A stretch of DNA of 64,000 nt from Chryseobacterium sp. KLBC 52 (GCF_003347605.1 NZ_QDFZ01000001.1:248001-312000), one strand, 5' to 3'; positions 8,595 to 17,115 are shown, counted from the first letter of the stretch. The notes: generated by a model from the sequence alone, not told the origin. Numbers and translations are program-made.

Positions 8595-9698
8595 ATGGAA
8601 AATAATAATACACAGGCAGCTGAACCTAAAAAGAAAAAAAGTTTAGTTTTTCCTATCATTTTAGCGGCAGTAGTAATCGGAGGAGGAATCTACGGTTACA
8701 GAGCCTTTACTTACGGACAGTATCATGAAGAGACAGACGATGCTCAGATTGCTTCCAATATGGCACCGGTAATTTCTAAAATATCAGGCTATGTAGCTCA
8801 GGTAAAAGTAAAAGACAACCAGTTTGTAAAGAAAGGAGATACTTTGGTGATTTTGGATAACAGAGATCAGAAAATGGCTCTTGATCAGGCTCAGGCAGCA
8901 TTATCTACTGCTAAAAGCAATATCTCCAATGCAGAAGCTACTACCACAGCGACTTCAAAAAATATCGGTTCTTCAGAAGCAGCAGTAGTTACGGCTAATG
9001 CGCAGATAGAAGCAGCAAAAGTAAATGTTTGGAAAACTTCTCAGGATTTGAAGAGATATGCTAATCTTGTAAAAGACCATTCTATTACAGAACAACAATA
9101 TGAGCAGGCTTTGGCAGCGAAACAATCTGCAGACAGACAGTTACAGGTTTTGGTGGACCAGAGAAACCAAATTGCTCAGCAGACTCACATTGCATCTTCT
9201 CAAACAGCTGCAAGTTCACAACAAATCAGTGTGGCAGGATCTGTGGCTAAACAAAGAGAAGTAGATGTAGAAAATGCAAAATTAAACTTATCATATACCG
9301 TAATCCTTGCCCCTGAAGATGGGTATGTAGGAAAAGTACCTACACAGGCAGGTCAGTATCTGCAGGCTGGTGCACAGTTGTTTGCTTTGGTTAAAAATGA
9401 CCAGAAATGGGTAGTGGCTAACTTTAAGGAAACACAGGTAGATAAAATGGTAGAAGGCCAGAAAGTGAAAATTGAGATTGATGCCTTCCCTGATAAAGAA
9501 TTTGAAGGAGTAGTAAGCTCTTTCTCTCCGGCTACAGGAGCTACTTTCTCTATTCTTCCTCCGGATAATGCGAGTGGTAACTTCGTAAAAGTAGTTCAGA
9601 GACTTCCTGTAAAAATCGATTTTGTAAATCTTGATAAAGATATTGCCAAAAGACTGAGAACAGGAATGAACGTAAAAGCTGAAGTTGCTTTGAAATAA
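8595..9698 (+). CDS. HlyD/EmrA-type membrane fusion protein (efflux adaptor)
   Basis: 367 aa. A charged N-terminus with KKKK precedes a single membrane segment (LVFPIILAAVVIGGGIYGYRAF). The lipoyl half-motif comes next (TDDAQIASNMAPVISKISGYVAQVKVKDNQFVKKGDTLVILD), then a long coiled-coil hairpin rich in A, Q and K (about 95-215). The second lipoyl half (APEDGYVGKVPTQAGQYLQAG) and a beta-barrel close the protein. This order is that of EmrA, which links the inner-membrane pump to TolC. It lies 16 bases after tolC and upstream of the DHA2 pump gene. Confidence 0.93.
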   Translation: MENNNTQAAEPKKKKSLVFPIILAAVVIGGGIYGYRAFTYGQYHEETDDAQIASNMAPVISKISGYVAQVKVKDNQFVKKGDTLVILDNRDQKMALDQAQAALSTAKSNISNAEATTTATSKNIGSSEAAVVTANAQIEAAKVNVWKTSQDLKRYANLVKDHSITEQQYEQALAAKQSADRQLQVLVDQRNQIAQQTHIASSQTAASSQQISVAGSVAKQREVDVENAKLNLSYTVILAPEDGYVGKVPTQAGQYLQAGAQLFALVKNDQKWVVANFKETQVDKMVEGQKVKIEIDAFPDKEFEGVVSSFSPATGATFSILPPDNASGNFVKVVQRLPVKIDFVNLDKDIAKRLRTGMNVKAEVALK

Positions 9699-9787
9699 TA
9701 TTTAAAATTGTTAAAAATCAATGAACTTCGTTGTTAAGAGTGAATGTGTTTTGTTCTCCTATTTAAAATAGACTGTTTTCAATTCAT

Positions 9788-9819
9788 CATTCACTTGCGA
9801 AGCAAAATTCACCATTGAT
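9788..9819 (+). repeat. GCGAAGC mini-hairpin repeat, copy 1
   Basis: Contains CATTCACTTGCGAAGCAAAA and continues TTCACCATTGAT. Near-identical copies occur at 36827-36851 and 37908-37939. The centre TTGC-GAA-GCAA is a hairpin with a GAA loop. It lies between the adaptor and pump genes of one operon. Confidence 0.7.
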
Positions 9820-9840
9820 TTTTTACATCGAAAAAAACTT

Positions 9841-11418
9841 ATGCAAGATTCATTAGTAGAATATGGAGCGCGTAGAGTAATCATTACGATTACGGCTATC
9901 CTTTGTGCCCTTCTTGAAATTGTAGACTCCACGATTGTTAATGTTGCCTTGAATGAAATGAAGGGGAATCTTGGATCTACACTTTCTGAAGTGGGTTGGG
10001 TAATTACGGCTTATGCCATTGGTAACGTAATTATAGTACCAATGACGAGCTGGCTTTCCCAGCAGTTTGGGCGTAGAAATTACTTTGCGGCATCCATCAT
10101 TATATTTACCATATTTTCATTTTTATGTGGAAATGCGACGAATATCTGGGAACTCGTGTTTTTCAGATTGATGCAGGGAATCGGTGGGGGAGCCTTATTG
10201 GTAACTTCACAAACGATCATTACGGAATCTTATCCGATTGAAAAAAGAAGTATGGCTCAGGCGATTTATGGTCTGGGAGTAATCATCGGTCCTACATTGG
10301 GTCCGCCACTTGGAGGGTATATCGTTGATAATTTCAGCTGGCCCTATATTTTCTATATTAATATTCCGATTGGGATTGCAGCAACATTGATGACGCTGCA
10401 GTTTGTAAGAAGTCCGAAATATGCAGAAAAACGTAAAGTCTCGGATGTTGACTGGCTTGGAATTGCATTACTGGCAGTAACAGTGGGATCATTACAATTC
10501 ATTCTGGAAAGAGGTCATGAAGAAGACTGGTTTGCCAGCGGAATGATTGTAGCGTTTACCGTAGCTGCTGTTTTGGGATTTATTTTATTCCTTTGGAGGG
10601 AACTTACCTTTAAATATCCGATCGTTGAGCTCAGGGTGCTTAAAAATAGTAACCTGAGAATCGGAACTATGATGTCATTCGTGCTTGGATTCGGATTGTA
10701 TGGTTCTACATTCATCGTTCCTCTTTATACTCAGAGTATTTTGGGTTGGACGGCACTTCAGTCAGGAGCATTGATGATTCCGGCGGCGTTAACGACGGCT
10801 TTCATGATGCCTATCATTGGTAGATTATTGGCAAAAGGAGCAAAACAGCAGATTCTGGTTTCATTAGGACTCTTTATCTTCTTTGTTTACAGTTTCTGGG
10901 GATACAAAATTCTGACACCGGATACCAGTAAAGAAGCTTTCTTCTGGATGTTGATCGTAAGAGGAGCAGGTTTAGGGTTGTTGTTTATTCCAATCACCTC
11001 TTTGTCATTAAGTACATTGAAAGGGCAGGAGATTGGCCAGGGAGCCGCTTTTACAGGGATGATGAGACAGCTGGGAGGATCTTTCGGGATAGCAGCGATC
11101 ACAACCTTTATTGCCAATGCAGGCCAGAAATACAGGAATAACTTAATTTCCCATCTGGACGAAAACAGTTTTGATGTACAGCAAAGACTAGCCGCTCTTA
11201 AAGCGAATTTTGTAGCCAAAGGAATGACACCTGATGCCGCAATGAATGCAGCGTATAAAATGCTAGATCTATCCGTAACGAAGCAGGCAACTGTTTTATC
11301 TTATATGGACGTCTTTCTTTACCTTGGAATCATATTCCTGATATGTATTCCGTTTATCTTACTTGTAAAGGAAAGAAAGAGCAAAGAAAAAATAGATTTG
11401 AGTGAAGCCATGCACTAA
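9841..11418 (+). CDS. DHA2-family MFS drug efflux permease (EmrB-like)
   Basis: 525 aa with about 14 hydrophobic helices, the DHA2 hallmark. Motif A is visible as SWLSQQFGRRNYF and the acidic residue of helix 1 in LLEIVDSTIVNVAL. Motif C appears as YGLGVIIGPTLGPPLGGYIVD. It is the proton-driven pump of an EmrAB-TolC-type complex that exports hydrophobic compounds across both membranes. A 142-bp gap carrying a short repeat separates it from the adaptor gene. It is followed by a terminator, making it the last gene of the operon. Confidence 0.94.
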   Translation: MQDSLVEYGARRVIITITAILCALLEIVDSTIVNVALNEMKGNLGSTLSEVGWVITAYAIGNVIIVPMTSWLSQQFGRRNYFAASIIIFTIFSFLCGNATNIWELVFFRLMQGIGGGALLVTSQTIITESYPIEKRSMAQAIYGLGVIIGPTLGPPLGGYIVDNFSWPYIFYINIPIGIAATLMTLQFVRSPKYAEKRKVSDVDWLGIALLAVTVGSLQFILERGHEEDWFASGMIVAFTVAAVLGFILFLWRELTFKYPIVELRVLKNSNLRIGTMMSFVLGFGLYGSTFIVPLYTQSILGWTALQSGALMIPAALTTAFMMPIIGRLLAKGAKQQILVSLGLFIFFVYSFWGYKILTPDTSKEAFFWMLIVRGAGLGLLFIPITSLSLSTLKGQEIGQGAAFTGMMRQLGGSFGIAAITTFIANAGQKYRNNLISHLDENSFDVQQRLAALKANFVAKGMTPDAAMNAAYKMLDLSVTKQATVLSYMDVFLYLGIIFLICIPFILLVKERKSKEKIDLSEAMH

Positions 11419-11430
11419 ATTTTAAATAAA

Positions 11431-11459
11431 AACCTTCGAGAATTTCGAAGGTTTTTTTA
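11431..11459 (+). terminator. terminator of the efflux operon
   Basis: AACCTTCGA (11431-11439) pairs with TCGAAGGTT (11445-11453), followed by a T-run. Confidence 0.8.
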
Positions 11460-11587
11460 TGCTGTGTCTTCTGTAAAATAGTAAAAGCCAATAACTTTTA
11501 GTTTTCATTTTATTAAACAAAAAATAATATCACTTATTGGAGAGTTTATTTATTTTTTCTAGCTTTACAGTACCAAATGAAAAAAAT

Positions 11588-11674
11588 ATGAATACAATCC
11601 CTCATCTCTTAAAATCTTTTTCAAAAAGGGTTTTCCGGAATATTATGTCGGTCTTTTATCTGAATCTAGGGTAA
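11588..11674 (+). CDS. possible 28-aa small ORF
   Basis: An ATG at 11588 begins a 28-codon frame (MNTIPHLLKSFSKRVFRNIM, then SVFYLNLG) ending in TAA. It is basic and amphipathic, with a K/R-rich middle. It lies about 20 bases downstream of a promoter-like sequence (TTG at 11537, 20-bp spacer, TAGCTTTA at 11560). No family is recognised. It could be a small membrane-active peptide, a leader peptide, or chance. Confidence 0.3.
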   Translation: MNTIPHLLKSFSKRVFRNIMSVFYLNLG

Positions 11675-11813
11675 TAAAATTAACTGATCGAATTGCACTT
11701 TACATTATTTTATATTTCATAAAGACAATTTTTCAACATCTGAAAGCTGTATGAAGTATTCTATTTATTATTATACTAAACCATGATTTCAAAACACTAA
11801 TAACGTATTACAT

Positions 11814-12410
11814 ATGAATCAAATTCAACTGCCGGAAACTTACCTGGCATTATCAGATTTCAGAAAAAACGATATCTATCTTCCTGAAATGAATCAGGCT
11901 CAACTTATCGCAGATTTCTTTCCCGGAACTTTTACAGAGCTTACCCAGCGTCTGTCTGATATTACGGGAGCTTTTTATGGTGGTATGCTTAAACAGATCG
12001 GAAAACTTTACGGACCAGAAGCTATTGAACAGCTTTCCAGTACTTTTATGTACGACCTCGGATCAAGAATGGCTCTGAGGAATCTTGAAACAAAACCTAA
12101 TCTGCAGCCCGGAATTCCAGCGGTTGCCAAAATATTGATAGGAGCAGTTTTTACATCCAGTCCCGAATACAATTTTGAATTTAAAGAATTAAATGACTAC
12201 AAATGCGAATTGCTTATTAAAGGAGTAGACCGTTACCATAAAATCACTCATAGCCTGCAAATTGCAGGTCTGCTGAAGTGGCCAGTCATAAAACCTTTCA
12301 TACAGGGCGTTTGCGACACTATGGGACTGGATGTTTTATTGGATATAAAAGTACTCAAGCTTGATCCGGACAGCTCTTGCAGCTATCATGTCTTTGTCTC
12401 AGAAAAGTAA
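11814..12410 (+). CDS. hypothetical protein, possibly ATC-hydrolase/V4R-like
   Basis: 198 aa, soluble, no signal peptide. Residues ~45-85 (YGGMLKQIGKLYGPEAIEQL, then SSTFMYDLGSRMALR) and the late cysteine region (FIQGVCDTMGLDVLLDIKVL) resemble the layout of the L-2-amino-thiazoline-4-carboxylate hydrolase / V4R group. There a helical N-terminal part precedes a small beta fold with a conserved Cys-x-x-D/T-x-G region. That similarity is weak and judged by eye, so no reaction is claimed. It is monocistronic, with a strong terminator after the stop. Confidence 0.75.
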   Translation: MNQIQLPETYLALSDFRKNDIYLPEMNQAQLIADFFPGTFTELTQRLSDITGAFYGGMLKQIGKLYGPEAIEQLSSTFMYDLGSRMALRNLETKPNLQPGIPAVAKILIGAVFTSSPEYNFEFKELNDYKCELLIKGVDRYHKITHSLQIAGLLKWPVIKPFIQGVCDTMGLDVLLDIKVLKLDPDSSCSYHVFVSEK

Positions 12411-12732
12411 TATCAAATATGAATTAAAGCGGACTTTAGTCCGCTTTTTTGTGTAAATGAATATCTATGGTTTGACTGATGCGTATAAAGCATCTCGCAG
12501 ATTTTGCTGATTCTGCAGATTTTAATTGTAACAGAATTCTAATCGTAGAAAAAAAATCAATAGGAAAGGGCTATAATCCAGAGCATAACCAGAAAGGTTA
12601 CGAGCGTTAGTTCAAGAAGGAAGCCCAATTCATAAGAAATACATAGTCCAACGGCTTTAGTCCAAATATAAAACGTTAAAATAATAAACTCCAATCCTCG
12701 AATCCCAAACCCCGTATCCCGCATCCCAAACC
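12411..12732. other. 322-bp intergenic region with degenerate repeats
   Basis: After the terminator come a GCAGATTTTGCTGATTCTGC segment (about 12500) and an ACGGCTTTAGTCC motif near 12651 resembling the TTAGCC hairpin repeats elsewhere. A C-rich tract (12690-12730, CCTCGAATCCCAAACCCCG and similar) follows. No gene is seen. Confidence 0.5.
12426..12450 (+). terminator. terminator after the 198-aa hypothetical gene
   Basis: AAAGCGGACT (12426-12435) and AGTCCGCTTT (12438-12447) form a 10-bp stem that merges into a T-run. Confidence 0.85.
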
Positions 12733-13746
12733 TTATTCAACCCTCTCTATCCACTCAATACCACTTACATCAATCAGTTTCAGACTGTGGATATCATTTT
12801 TTTGGAAAATATCATCAATATTCAGTGTCACATCTGCTTTGGCTCCCAATGGAATTACCAGACTGTGTTTTCCCGGTTTCACTTTGGCGACATAATGATT
12901 TTGAATATTTTCTTTAGAAATTCCGGAGAGTTCTTTATGATCAAATTCCTTTAAAATCTTTCCCTTTTTGTCGAGAATATGAATACCGATGAGGAAAGAC
13001 CCATACACGTCAGCACCTTCTGTTCTGTAGACTTCAAAGCTTAACTTTGAATGATTATGAGAGATGTTTGAAATTTCCAGCTTAGGCTTTACCGATTTAT
13101 TATGCAGTGTTCCCCATACACCACCGTGAAAATATTGATTGGTAAAAAGGGTTAATCCAAATATAATGAGTGAAGCTCCCAATACAAAAACCTTCGGATT
13201 TGAAATAGGAAAACTCCCTGATCCCAACCATTGAAACCATCTTTTCTGAGTGAATTTTTTGTTATTCTTTATGAAATAATTGTCCAGAGAATAAGCTCCG
13301 CTTCCTGTCAGAAACAAAACAAAGCCGCCTGCAACACCTAAAACACCTATTTGCCATTCATCAAGGCAGGTTGTTCCCAGCCAGCCGGAACCCAGTAAAA
13401 TTCCGAGCGCAAGACTGAAAATTCCGATACTCATTAAGCGGGTCAATAATCCCAGGATAATGAACAATCCAACAATGGCTTCGATAATGGTAAAAATCAT
13501 CATGGAGCGTTGCAAAGCATCGGGATGAGTCACCAGGTATTCAATAACTGGTTTTATTCCCAGGGCATTGGGTAAGAAATGATTGAATTTTTCCCCAATG
13601 TATCCCTTTTCATCAGGAATAAGCTTGTTTTCAAGGATTAATCTGCGCCAGAATGCTGAAAAGTAAGTCCATCCGATAACCATGCGGAGGGATAAAGTAT
13701 ATAATCCGGCCAGGTCCGAAGACTGGCTGTTTGTAATATGTTTCAT
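12733..13746 (-). CDS. DoxD-DoxA fusion protein (thiosulfate:quinone oxidoreductase-like)
   Basis: 337 aa. Residues ~1-160 hold four or so membrane helices with the DoxD pattern (LRMVIGWTYFSAFWRR; LGILLGSGWLGTTCLDEWQ). After a further membrane segment near 185, the C-terminal ~130 residues match the DoxA small subunit (GGVWGTLHNKSVKPKLEISN). In Acidianus the two subunits are separate proteins that oxidise thiosulfate and reduce quinone. Fused versions occur in Bacteroidetes, where the activity is mostly untested. The function here is inferred from domains only. Confidence 0.82.
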   Translation of the reverse strand: MKHITNSQSSDLAGLYTLSLRMVIGWTYFSAFWRRLILENKLIPDEKGYIGEKFNHFLPNALGIKPVIEYLVTHPDALQRSMMIFTIIEAIVGLFIILGLLTRLMSIGIFSLALGILLGSGWLGTTCLDEWQIGVLGVAGGFVLFLTGSGAYSLDNYFIKNNKKFTQKRWFQWLGSGSFPISNPKVFVLGASLIIFGLTLFTNQYFHGGVWGTLHNKSVKPKLEISNISHNHSKLSFEVYRTEGADVYGSFLIGIHILDKKGKILKEFDHKELSGISKENIQNHYVAKVKPGKHSLVIPLGAKADVTLNIDDIFQKNDIHSLKLIDVSGIEWIERVE

Positions 13747-13799
13747 TGAAATTAATATTGTATTGTAAAAACTGATTTTTTAATTAGGCTTAAAAATTT

Positions 13800-14156
13800 T
13801 TAACCCAGATTAAGCTTCAGTCTTTTGAATAGAATATATTTCGGAGGGCTGTTTCCTGTAGAATACCCCGAGTAGTTATTGAAAGAAATCCTTTTTTCAG
13901 CAGAATTGCCGGTTGTTGAAAAAAAATAAGAAAAAGAATCTTTGTATTGGCTCTGAGTTTTGTTTTTTGAAACCGAAATTCCGGAAGAAGCAGATGCCAG
14001 ATCACAGCTATAGGAAATTGATGAGGTTGTTTTTACCTTATTCAGTCCGCTGATAAACTGAATGTCAAAAATATCAAGAACATTTCTTTTTACAGAACAG
14101 GGAGATAGTGAAAACACCAAAATAAGCATCGTAATGATCGCTTTATAAGTTTTCAT
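13800..14156 (-). CDS. small secreted or lipid-anchored hypothetical protein
   Basis: 118 aa from the ATG at 14156. MKTYKAIITMLILVFSLSPC is a signal-like N-terminus with a Cys at position 20 in a lipobox-like context (LSPC, imperfect). The rest is serine- and asparagine-rich without known motifs. An upstream in-frame start at 14216 adds 20 residues before the hydrophobic segment and is less likely. The 53-bp gap to the doxDA gene downstream would allow co-transcription. No function can be assigned. Confidence 0.65.
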   Translation of the reverse strand: MKTYKAIITMLILVFSLSPCSVKRNVLDIFDIQFISGLNKVKTTSSISYSCDLASASSGISVSKNKTQSQYKDSFSYFFSTTGNSAEKRISFNNYSGYSTGNSPPKYILFKRLKLNLG

Positions 14157-14348
14157 ATGGACTCCTGAATTGTGCATGATTACAAAACTACACTTTATTT
14201 CAATAGGGTTCAGCAAACTTTTAACTAAAAACTATTTTGTTCTGTTAAAATGTAAAAATTAAAAATCACTACTGACGGACAGTTGTCACATTTCCGGTTT
14301 ATCTTTACAAATCGAAAAATCTTACATAACAACAGAAAATATATTGTA

Positions 14349-14909
14349 ATGAGTTATTGTTTAGCAATAGATGGAATGCAGCCCGAAAGCAGAAAAGAAC
14401 TGCATAAAAATTACCATGACAATTATTATGGGTTTCCTATTCACGATGATAATGAATTGTTTGGAAGGCTCATTCTTGAAATCAATCAGGCAGGGCTGAG
14501 CTGGGAAACGGTTCTGAAAAAAGAAGACAGTTTCAGAAAAGCTTATGACCAATTTGATATTCAGAAAATAGCCGGTTATACAGAAGAAGACCGTGAGAGA
14601 TTACTGGGCGATCCGGGAATTATCAGGAATAAACTAAAAGTGAATGCTGCCATCGAAAATGCTAAAACAATCATTGTATTACAAAAGGAATTTGGTTCTT
14701 TTGAAAAATGGCTGGAGCATCATCATCCCATGACTTTGCAGGAATGGATGAAGCTTTTCAAAAAAACATTCAAATTCACTGGCGGGGAAATTGTAAACGA
14801 ATTTCTTATGAGCACCGGATATCTGCAAGGTGCTCATCATGAAAGTTGTGCGATTCACGCAAAAGTATTGGCTCAAAAGCCTTTGTGGAAAGAGGCTGAG
14901 GGGAAGTAG
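14349..14909 (+). CDS. tag: DNA-3-methyladenine glycosylase I
   Basis: 186 aa, the usual Tag length. It excises 3-methyladenine from alkylated DNA to start base-excision repair. The zinc-binding set is present: Cys4 (MSYC), His in NYHDNYYG, and the C-terminal HHESC pair. DDNELFGRLILEINQAGLSWETVL is the family signature, containing the catalytic/base-pocket Glu and Trp. The start at 14349 places Cys4 as in E. coli Tag; an upstream in-frame ATG at 14283 would add an unrelated 22-residue tail and is rejected. Confidence 0.93.
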   Translation: MSYCLAIDGMQPESRKELHKNYHDNYYGFPIHDDNELFGRLILEINQAGLSWETVLKKEDSFRKAYDQFDIQKIAGYTEEDRERLLGDPGIIRNKLKVNAAIENAKTIIVLQKEFGSFEKWLEHHHPMTLQEWMKLFKKTFKFTGGEIVNEFLMSTGYLQGAHHESCAIHAKVLAQKPLWKEAEGK

Positions 14910-15127
14910 AATACAACTATTTTTTCAATTAATAAGCCTGGATTTCTATGGAATGACATATAGAATTGGTTGCCATTATGCATACACTGTGTCATTCTGC
15001 AGGAATCCAGCTTCCGAAATTAAGAATAGAAAAAGAAAGTCCATTTATATTGAACTGATCAGATCATTTTAGGGGCCTGCCTTCGCTAATGTAAGATCTT
15101 TGCGAAAATCTTTTAACCAAAACCTTT

Positions 15128-15493
15128 TTATTTCTTTTCCATAATCTGTTTATGTTCATTACCCCATTTTTCAAACTCAAGAATGATGGGCTTCAATTTA
15201 TAGCCGATTTCTGTAAGTTCATATTCTACTCTTGGCGGAACTTCTGCATATACAGTTCTGGTAATAATTTTGTCTTCTTCCAGTCTGCGGAGCTGCAGCG
15301 TAAGCATACGTTCGGTAATGGTCTGAAGCTTCTTTCTTAGTTCCCCGAATCTCATTTTCCCGTTGATCAGATAGCAACAGATGGCCAATGCCCATTGCCC
15401 TCCGATAATGTTGGAAGCATAGATTTCCGGACATTCATCAGCAAGTGCTTTTTTATTGGCAAAATTGGTTGAAGTTTCCTTTATTTTAGTCAT
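15128..15493 (-). CDS. HxlR-family transcriptional regulator
   Basis: 121 aa winged-helix protein. The core IIGGQWALAICCYLINGKMRFGEL, then ITERMLTLQLRRLEEDKIITR and VPPRVEYELTEIGYKLKPII is the HxlR signature. It has one cysteine in the first part (ADECPEIYAS) and two in ICCYL, residues that in redox-sensing HxlR proteins detect electrophiles or oxidants. The gene is divergent from an NAD(P)H oxidoreductase, its probable target. A 12-bp inverted repeat in the shared promoter region overlaps its own start codon, consistent with autoregulation. Confidence 0.9.
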   Translation of the reverse strand: MTKIKETSTNFANKKALADECPEIYASNIIGGQWALAICCYLINGKMRFGELRKKLQTITERMLTLQLRRLEEDKIITRTVYAEVPPRVEYELTEIGYKLKPIILEFEKWGNEHKQIMEKK

Positions 15494-15550
15494 TACTTAC
15501 ATTTTTTATAGTACCATACAATAGGTTGCTAATGTACGAAATGTAAGTAA
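15493..15550. promoter_or_regulatory. candidate HxlR operator
   Basis: Perfect 12-bp inverted repeats TTACTTACATTT (15493-15504) and AAATGTAAGTAA (15539-15550), 46 bp centre to centre, lie between the divergent genes. A -7-like TAATTTTG follows at 15558-15565 for the oxidoreductase gene. Confidence 0.55.
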
Positions 15551-15584
15551 CGTGTTGTAATTTTGTAATAGAAATTTAAGCATA

Positions 15585-16115
15585 ATGAAAACATTAGTGA
15601 TTGTAACGCATCCTGATATTGAAAAATCTGTAATCAATAAAAGATGGATCGACGAGTTAAAAAAATACCCCGAAAAATATACGGTTCATCAACTTTATCA
15701 AGCATACCCTGATGGAAAAATCAATGTGGCGGAAGAGCAAAAGCTGATGGAATCTTATGACAACATTGTATTTCAGTTTCCTTTTTACTGGTTCAGCAGT
15801 CCACCACTTTTAAAGCAATGGCTGGATGAGGTGGTTTTGTATGGCTGGGCGTACGGAAGCAACAGCGGTTTCAAATTGGCCGGAAAGAAAATGTCACTGG
15901 CTGTAACCGCAGGAATAGATGAAGAAGGATACTCCACATCCGGAGAATACAAATACACGATGAAGGAACTTTTCCGACCTTATGAACTGACTTTTGATTA
16001 TATAAAAGCCGATTATAAGGAACCTTTCGTCTATTACGGGATTGAAAGAGATTCTTCCGATGAATGGATCAACAGAAGCGTTCCGATGTATCTGGAGTTT
16101 CTGGATAATTTATAA
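15585..16115 (+). CDS. NAD(P)H-dependent flavodoxin-fold oxidoreductase (KefF/MdaB-like)
   Basis: 176 aa, Flavodoxin_2 family. It begins MKTLVIVTHPDIEKSVINKR, the FMN/FAD phosphate-binding start of these enzymes. It also carries the signature IVFQFPFYWFSSPPLLKQWL, then DEVVLYGWAYG for flavin and quinone binding. Members reduce quinones or nitroaromatics by two electrons. Pairing with a divergent HxlR regulator is a common arrangement for quinone/electrophile-stress enzymes, so induction by such compounds is likely. Substrate unknown. Confidence 0.9.
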   Translation: MKTLVIVTHPDIEKSVINKRWIDELKKYPEKYTVHQLYQAYPDGKINVAEEQKLMESYDNIVFQFPFYWFSSPPLLKQWLDEVVLYGWAYGSNSGFKLAGKKMSLAVTAGIDEEGYSTSGEYKYTMKELFRPYELTFDYIKADYKEPFVYYGIERDSSDEWINRSVPMYLEFLDNL

Positions 16116-16121
16116 CAGAAT

Positions 16122-16167
16122 AAAAAGTAAAGTTGGACTTGAATTAAAATGAGTTCAACTTACTTTT
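16122..16167. terminator. bidirectional terminator between convergent genes
   Basis: AAAAGTAA-A-GTTG-G-ACT on the left and AGT-T-CAAC-TTACTTTT on the right form an interrupted stem with A/T flanks on both sides. Confidence 0.5.
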
Positions 16168-16612
16168 GTATGTATTCAAAAGGTTCCACATTCCAGTCCT
16201 GAATATATTTCTTTATGGTGTTACTATCAATATTAAAGGGAACATCCTGATATTTCCAACCCTTTGCGGGAATTTTTAAATCTATGAGATAATTCTCAAT
16301 AGAGTAGATGTCAAGTAGTGCCGAATTATCAGGATTTATAGAATCAAAAATAATCAGGAACCTATCTCCTTTCTGATAAGAGACATTAGCCGTTTTAGAA
16401 TAGGTAATACCATTCACATGATATTTATAATCTACTCCTACGCCATTACTGTTTTTGTGATGCCAGTCTGATATAGCTTCTCCAATGGTGTATTTTGGGC
16501 TTTTGAGTATATTGTTTATTCCTAAATGGGCACTAATTAAACAAAATATGATAAAAATTACAGTAACTGTCAAAATAATAATGTGAAACTTTTCTGAGAT
16601 CAATTTTTTCAT
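16160..16612 (-). CDS. hypothetical single-pass membrane protein
   Basis: 150 aa. One strong membrane segment near the N-terminus (IIILTVTVIFIIFCLISA, residues ~11-28) is followed by a soluble part with beta character (VDYKYHVNGITYSKTANVSY; GDRFLIIFDSINPDNSALL). The short 'x-V-x-Y-x-Y-x-V-N-G' and 'GD-x-x-I-x-(F/Y)-x-x-x-x-P-x-x-S' pattern recalls DUF3592-type proteins, but the match is partial. The ATGA overlap (16609-16612) with the gene upstream shows translational coupling. Function unknown. Confidence 0.75.
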   Translation of the reverse strand: MKKLISEKFHIIILTVTVIFIIFCLISAHLGINNILKSPKYTIGEAISDWHHKNSNGVGVDYKYHVNGITYSKTANVSYQKGDRFLIIFDSINPDNSALLDIYSIENYLIDLKIPAKGWKYQDVPFNIDSNTIKKYIQDWNVEPFEYIQK

Positions 16613-17088
16613 GCTCCAGTTCTATATTTCTCGTTGAACTTCTGCAGATCTATTGCCTGTTCCTGAAAATACTCTTTAAACTTATCTGAAAGATTTTGAT
16701 CCTTACATTTTACAATTGTATACCCACTGTCAAACGCAACAATTTCTAAGATACTTTCCTGAATTAAAAAATGATCCGGTTCCCAAACATTTGTATCTTC
16801 AACAGATAAGATAGAAAAGGCTGAAGTATCGGGTTCAATAGTATTTGGAACGGCTGAAATGATCCCCCAAATGATCTGAGTATTGCTTTGATAGAGCTGT
16901 TCAAATTCCGGATGATCCAACACAAAATATTCTTCATCAAAATTAATGGAAAGAGTCTGATCAGATATAAAATCTAAATCCGTCAAAATCCACTTATAAA
17001 TGGCAAGATCATTCCATATAGGTTTCAAAACCTCATGAAGATTTGTATGGAATTTTACCTTTTTTGTACTTCTGATAATCCAGTTCAC
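16609..17088 (-). CDS. hypothetical cytoplasmic protein
   Basis: 159 aa, no signal peptide or membrane segment, acidic. It is rich in aromatic residues (YKWILTDLDFIS; YFVLDHPEFEQLYQ), as in small immunity-type or DUF proteins of Bacteroidetes, but I recognise no family. It starts 27 bases downstream of the patatin gene and overlaps the membrane-protein gene by four bases, so the three genes probably form one transcript. Function unknown. Confidence 0.72.
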   Translation of the reverse strand: MNWIIRSTKKVKFHTNLHEVLKPIWNDLAIYKWILTDLDFISDQTLSINFDEEYFVLDHPEFEQLYQSNTQIIWGIISAVPNTIEPDTSAFSILSVEDTNVWEPDHFLIQESILEIVAFDSGYTIVKCKDQNLSDKFKEYFQEQAIDLQKFNEKYRTGA

Positions 17089-17115
17089 TTATTCATTATT
17101 TAAATTTAAAAAACC

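Larger units (their letters stand above)
11419..11813. other. 395-bp intergenic region
   Basis: Carries the efflux terminator, then a promoter-like pair (TTG at 11537-11539 and TAGCTTTA at 11560-11567, spaced 20 bp) leading to a possible 28-codon ORF. The last ~140 bp are AT-rich without recognisable features. Confidence 0.5.

Noticed and set aside
14830..15072. 80-aa frame after tag
   Set aside because: Mostly overlaps the end of tag in another frame and continues into non-coding DNA; no family features.
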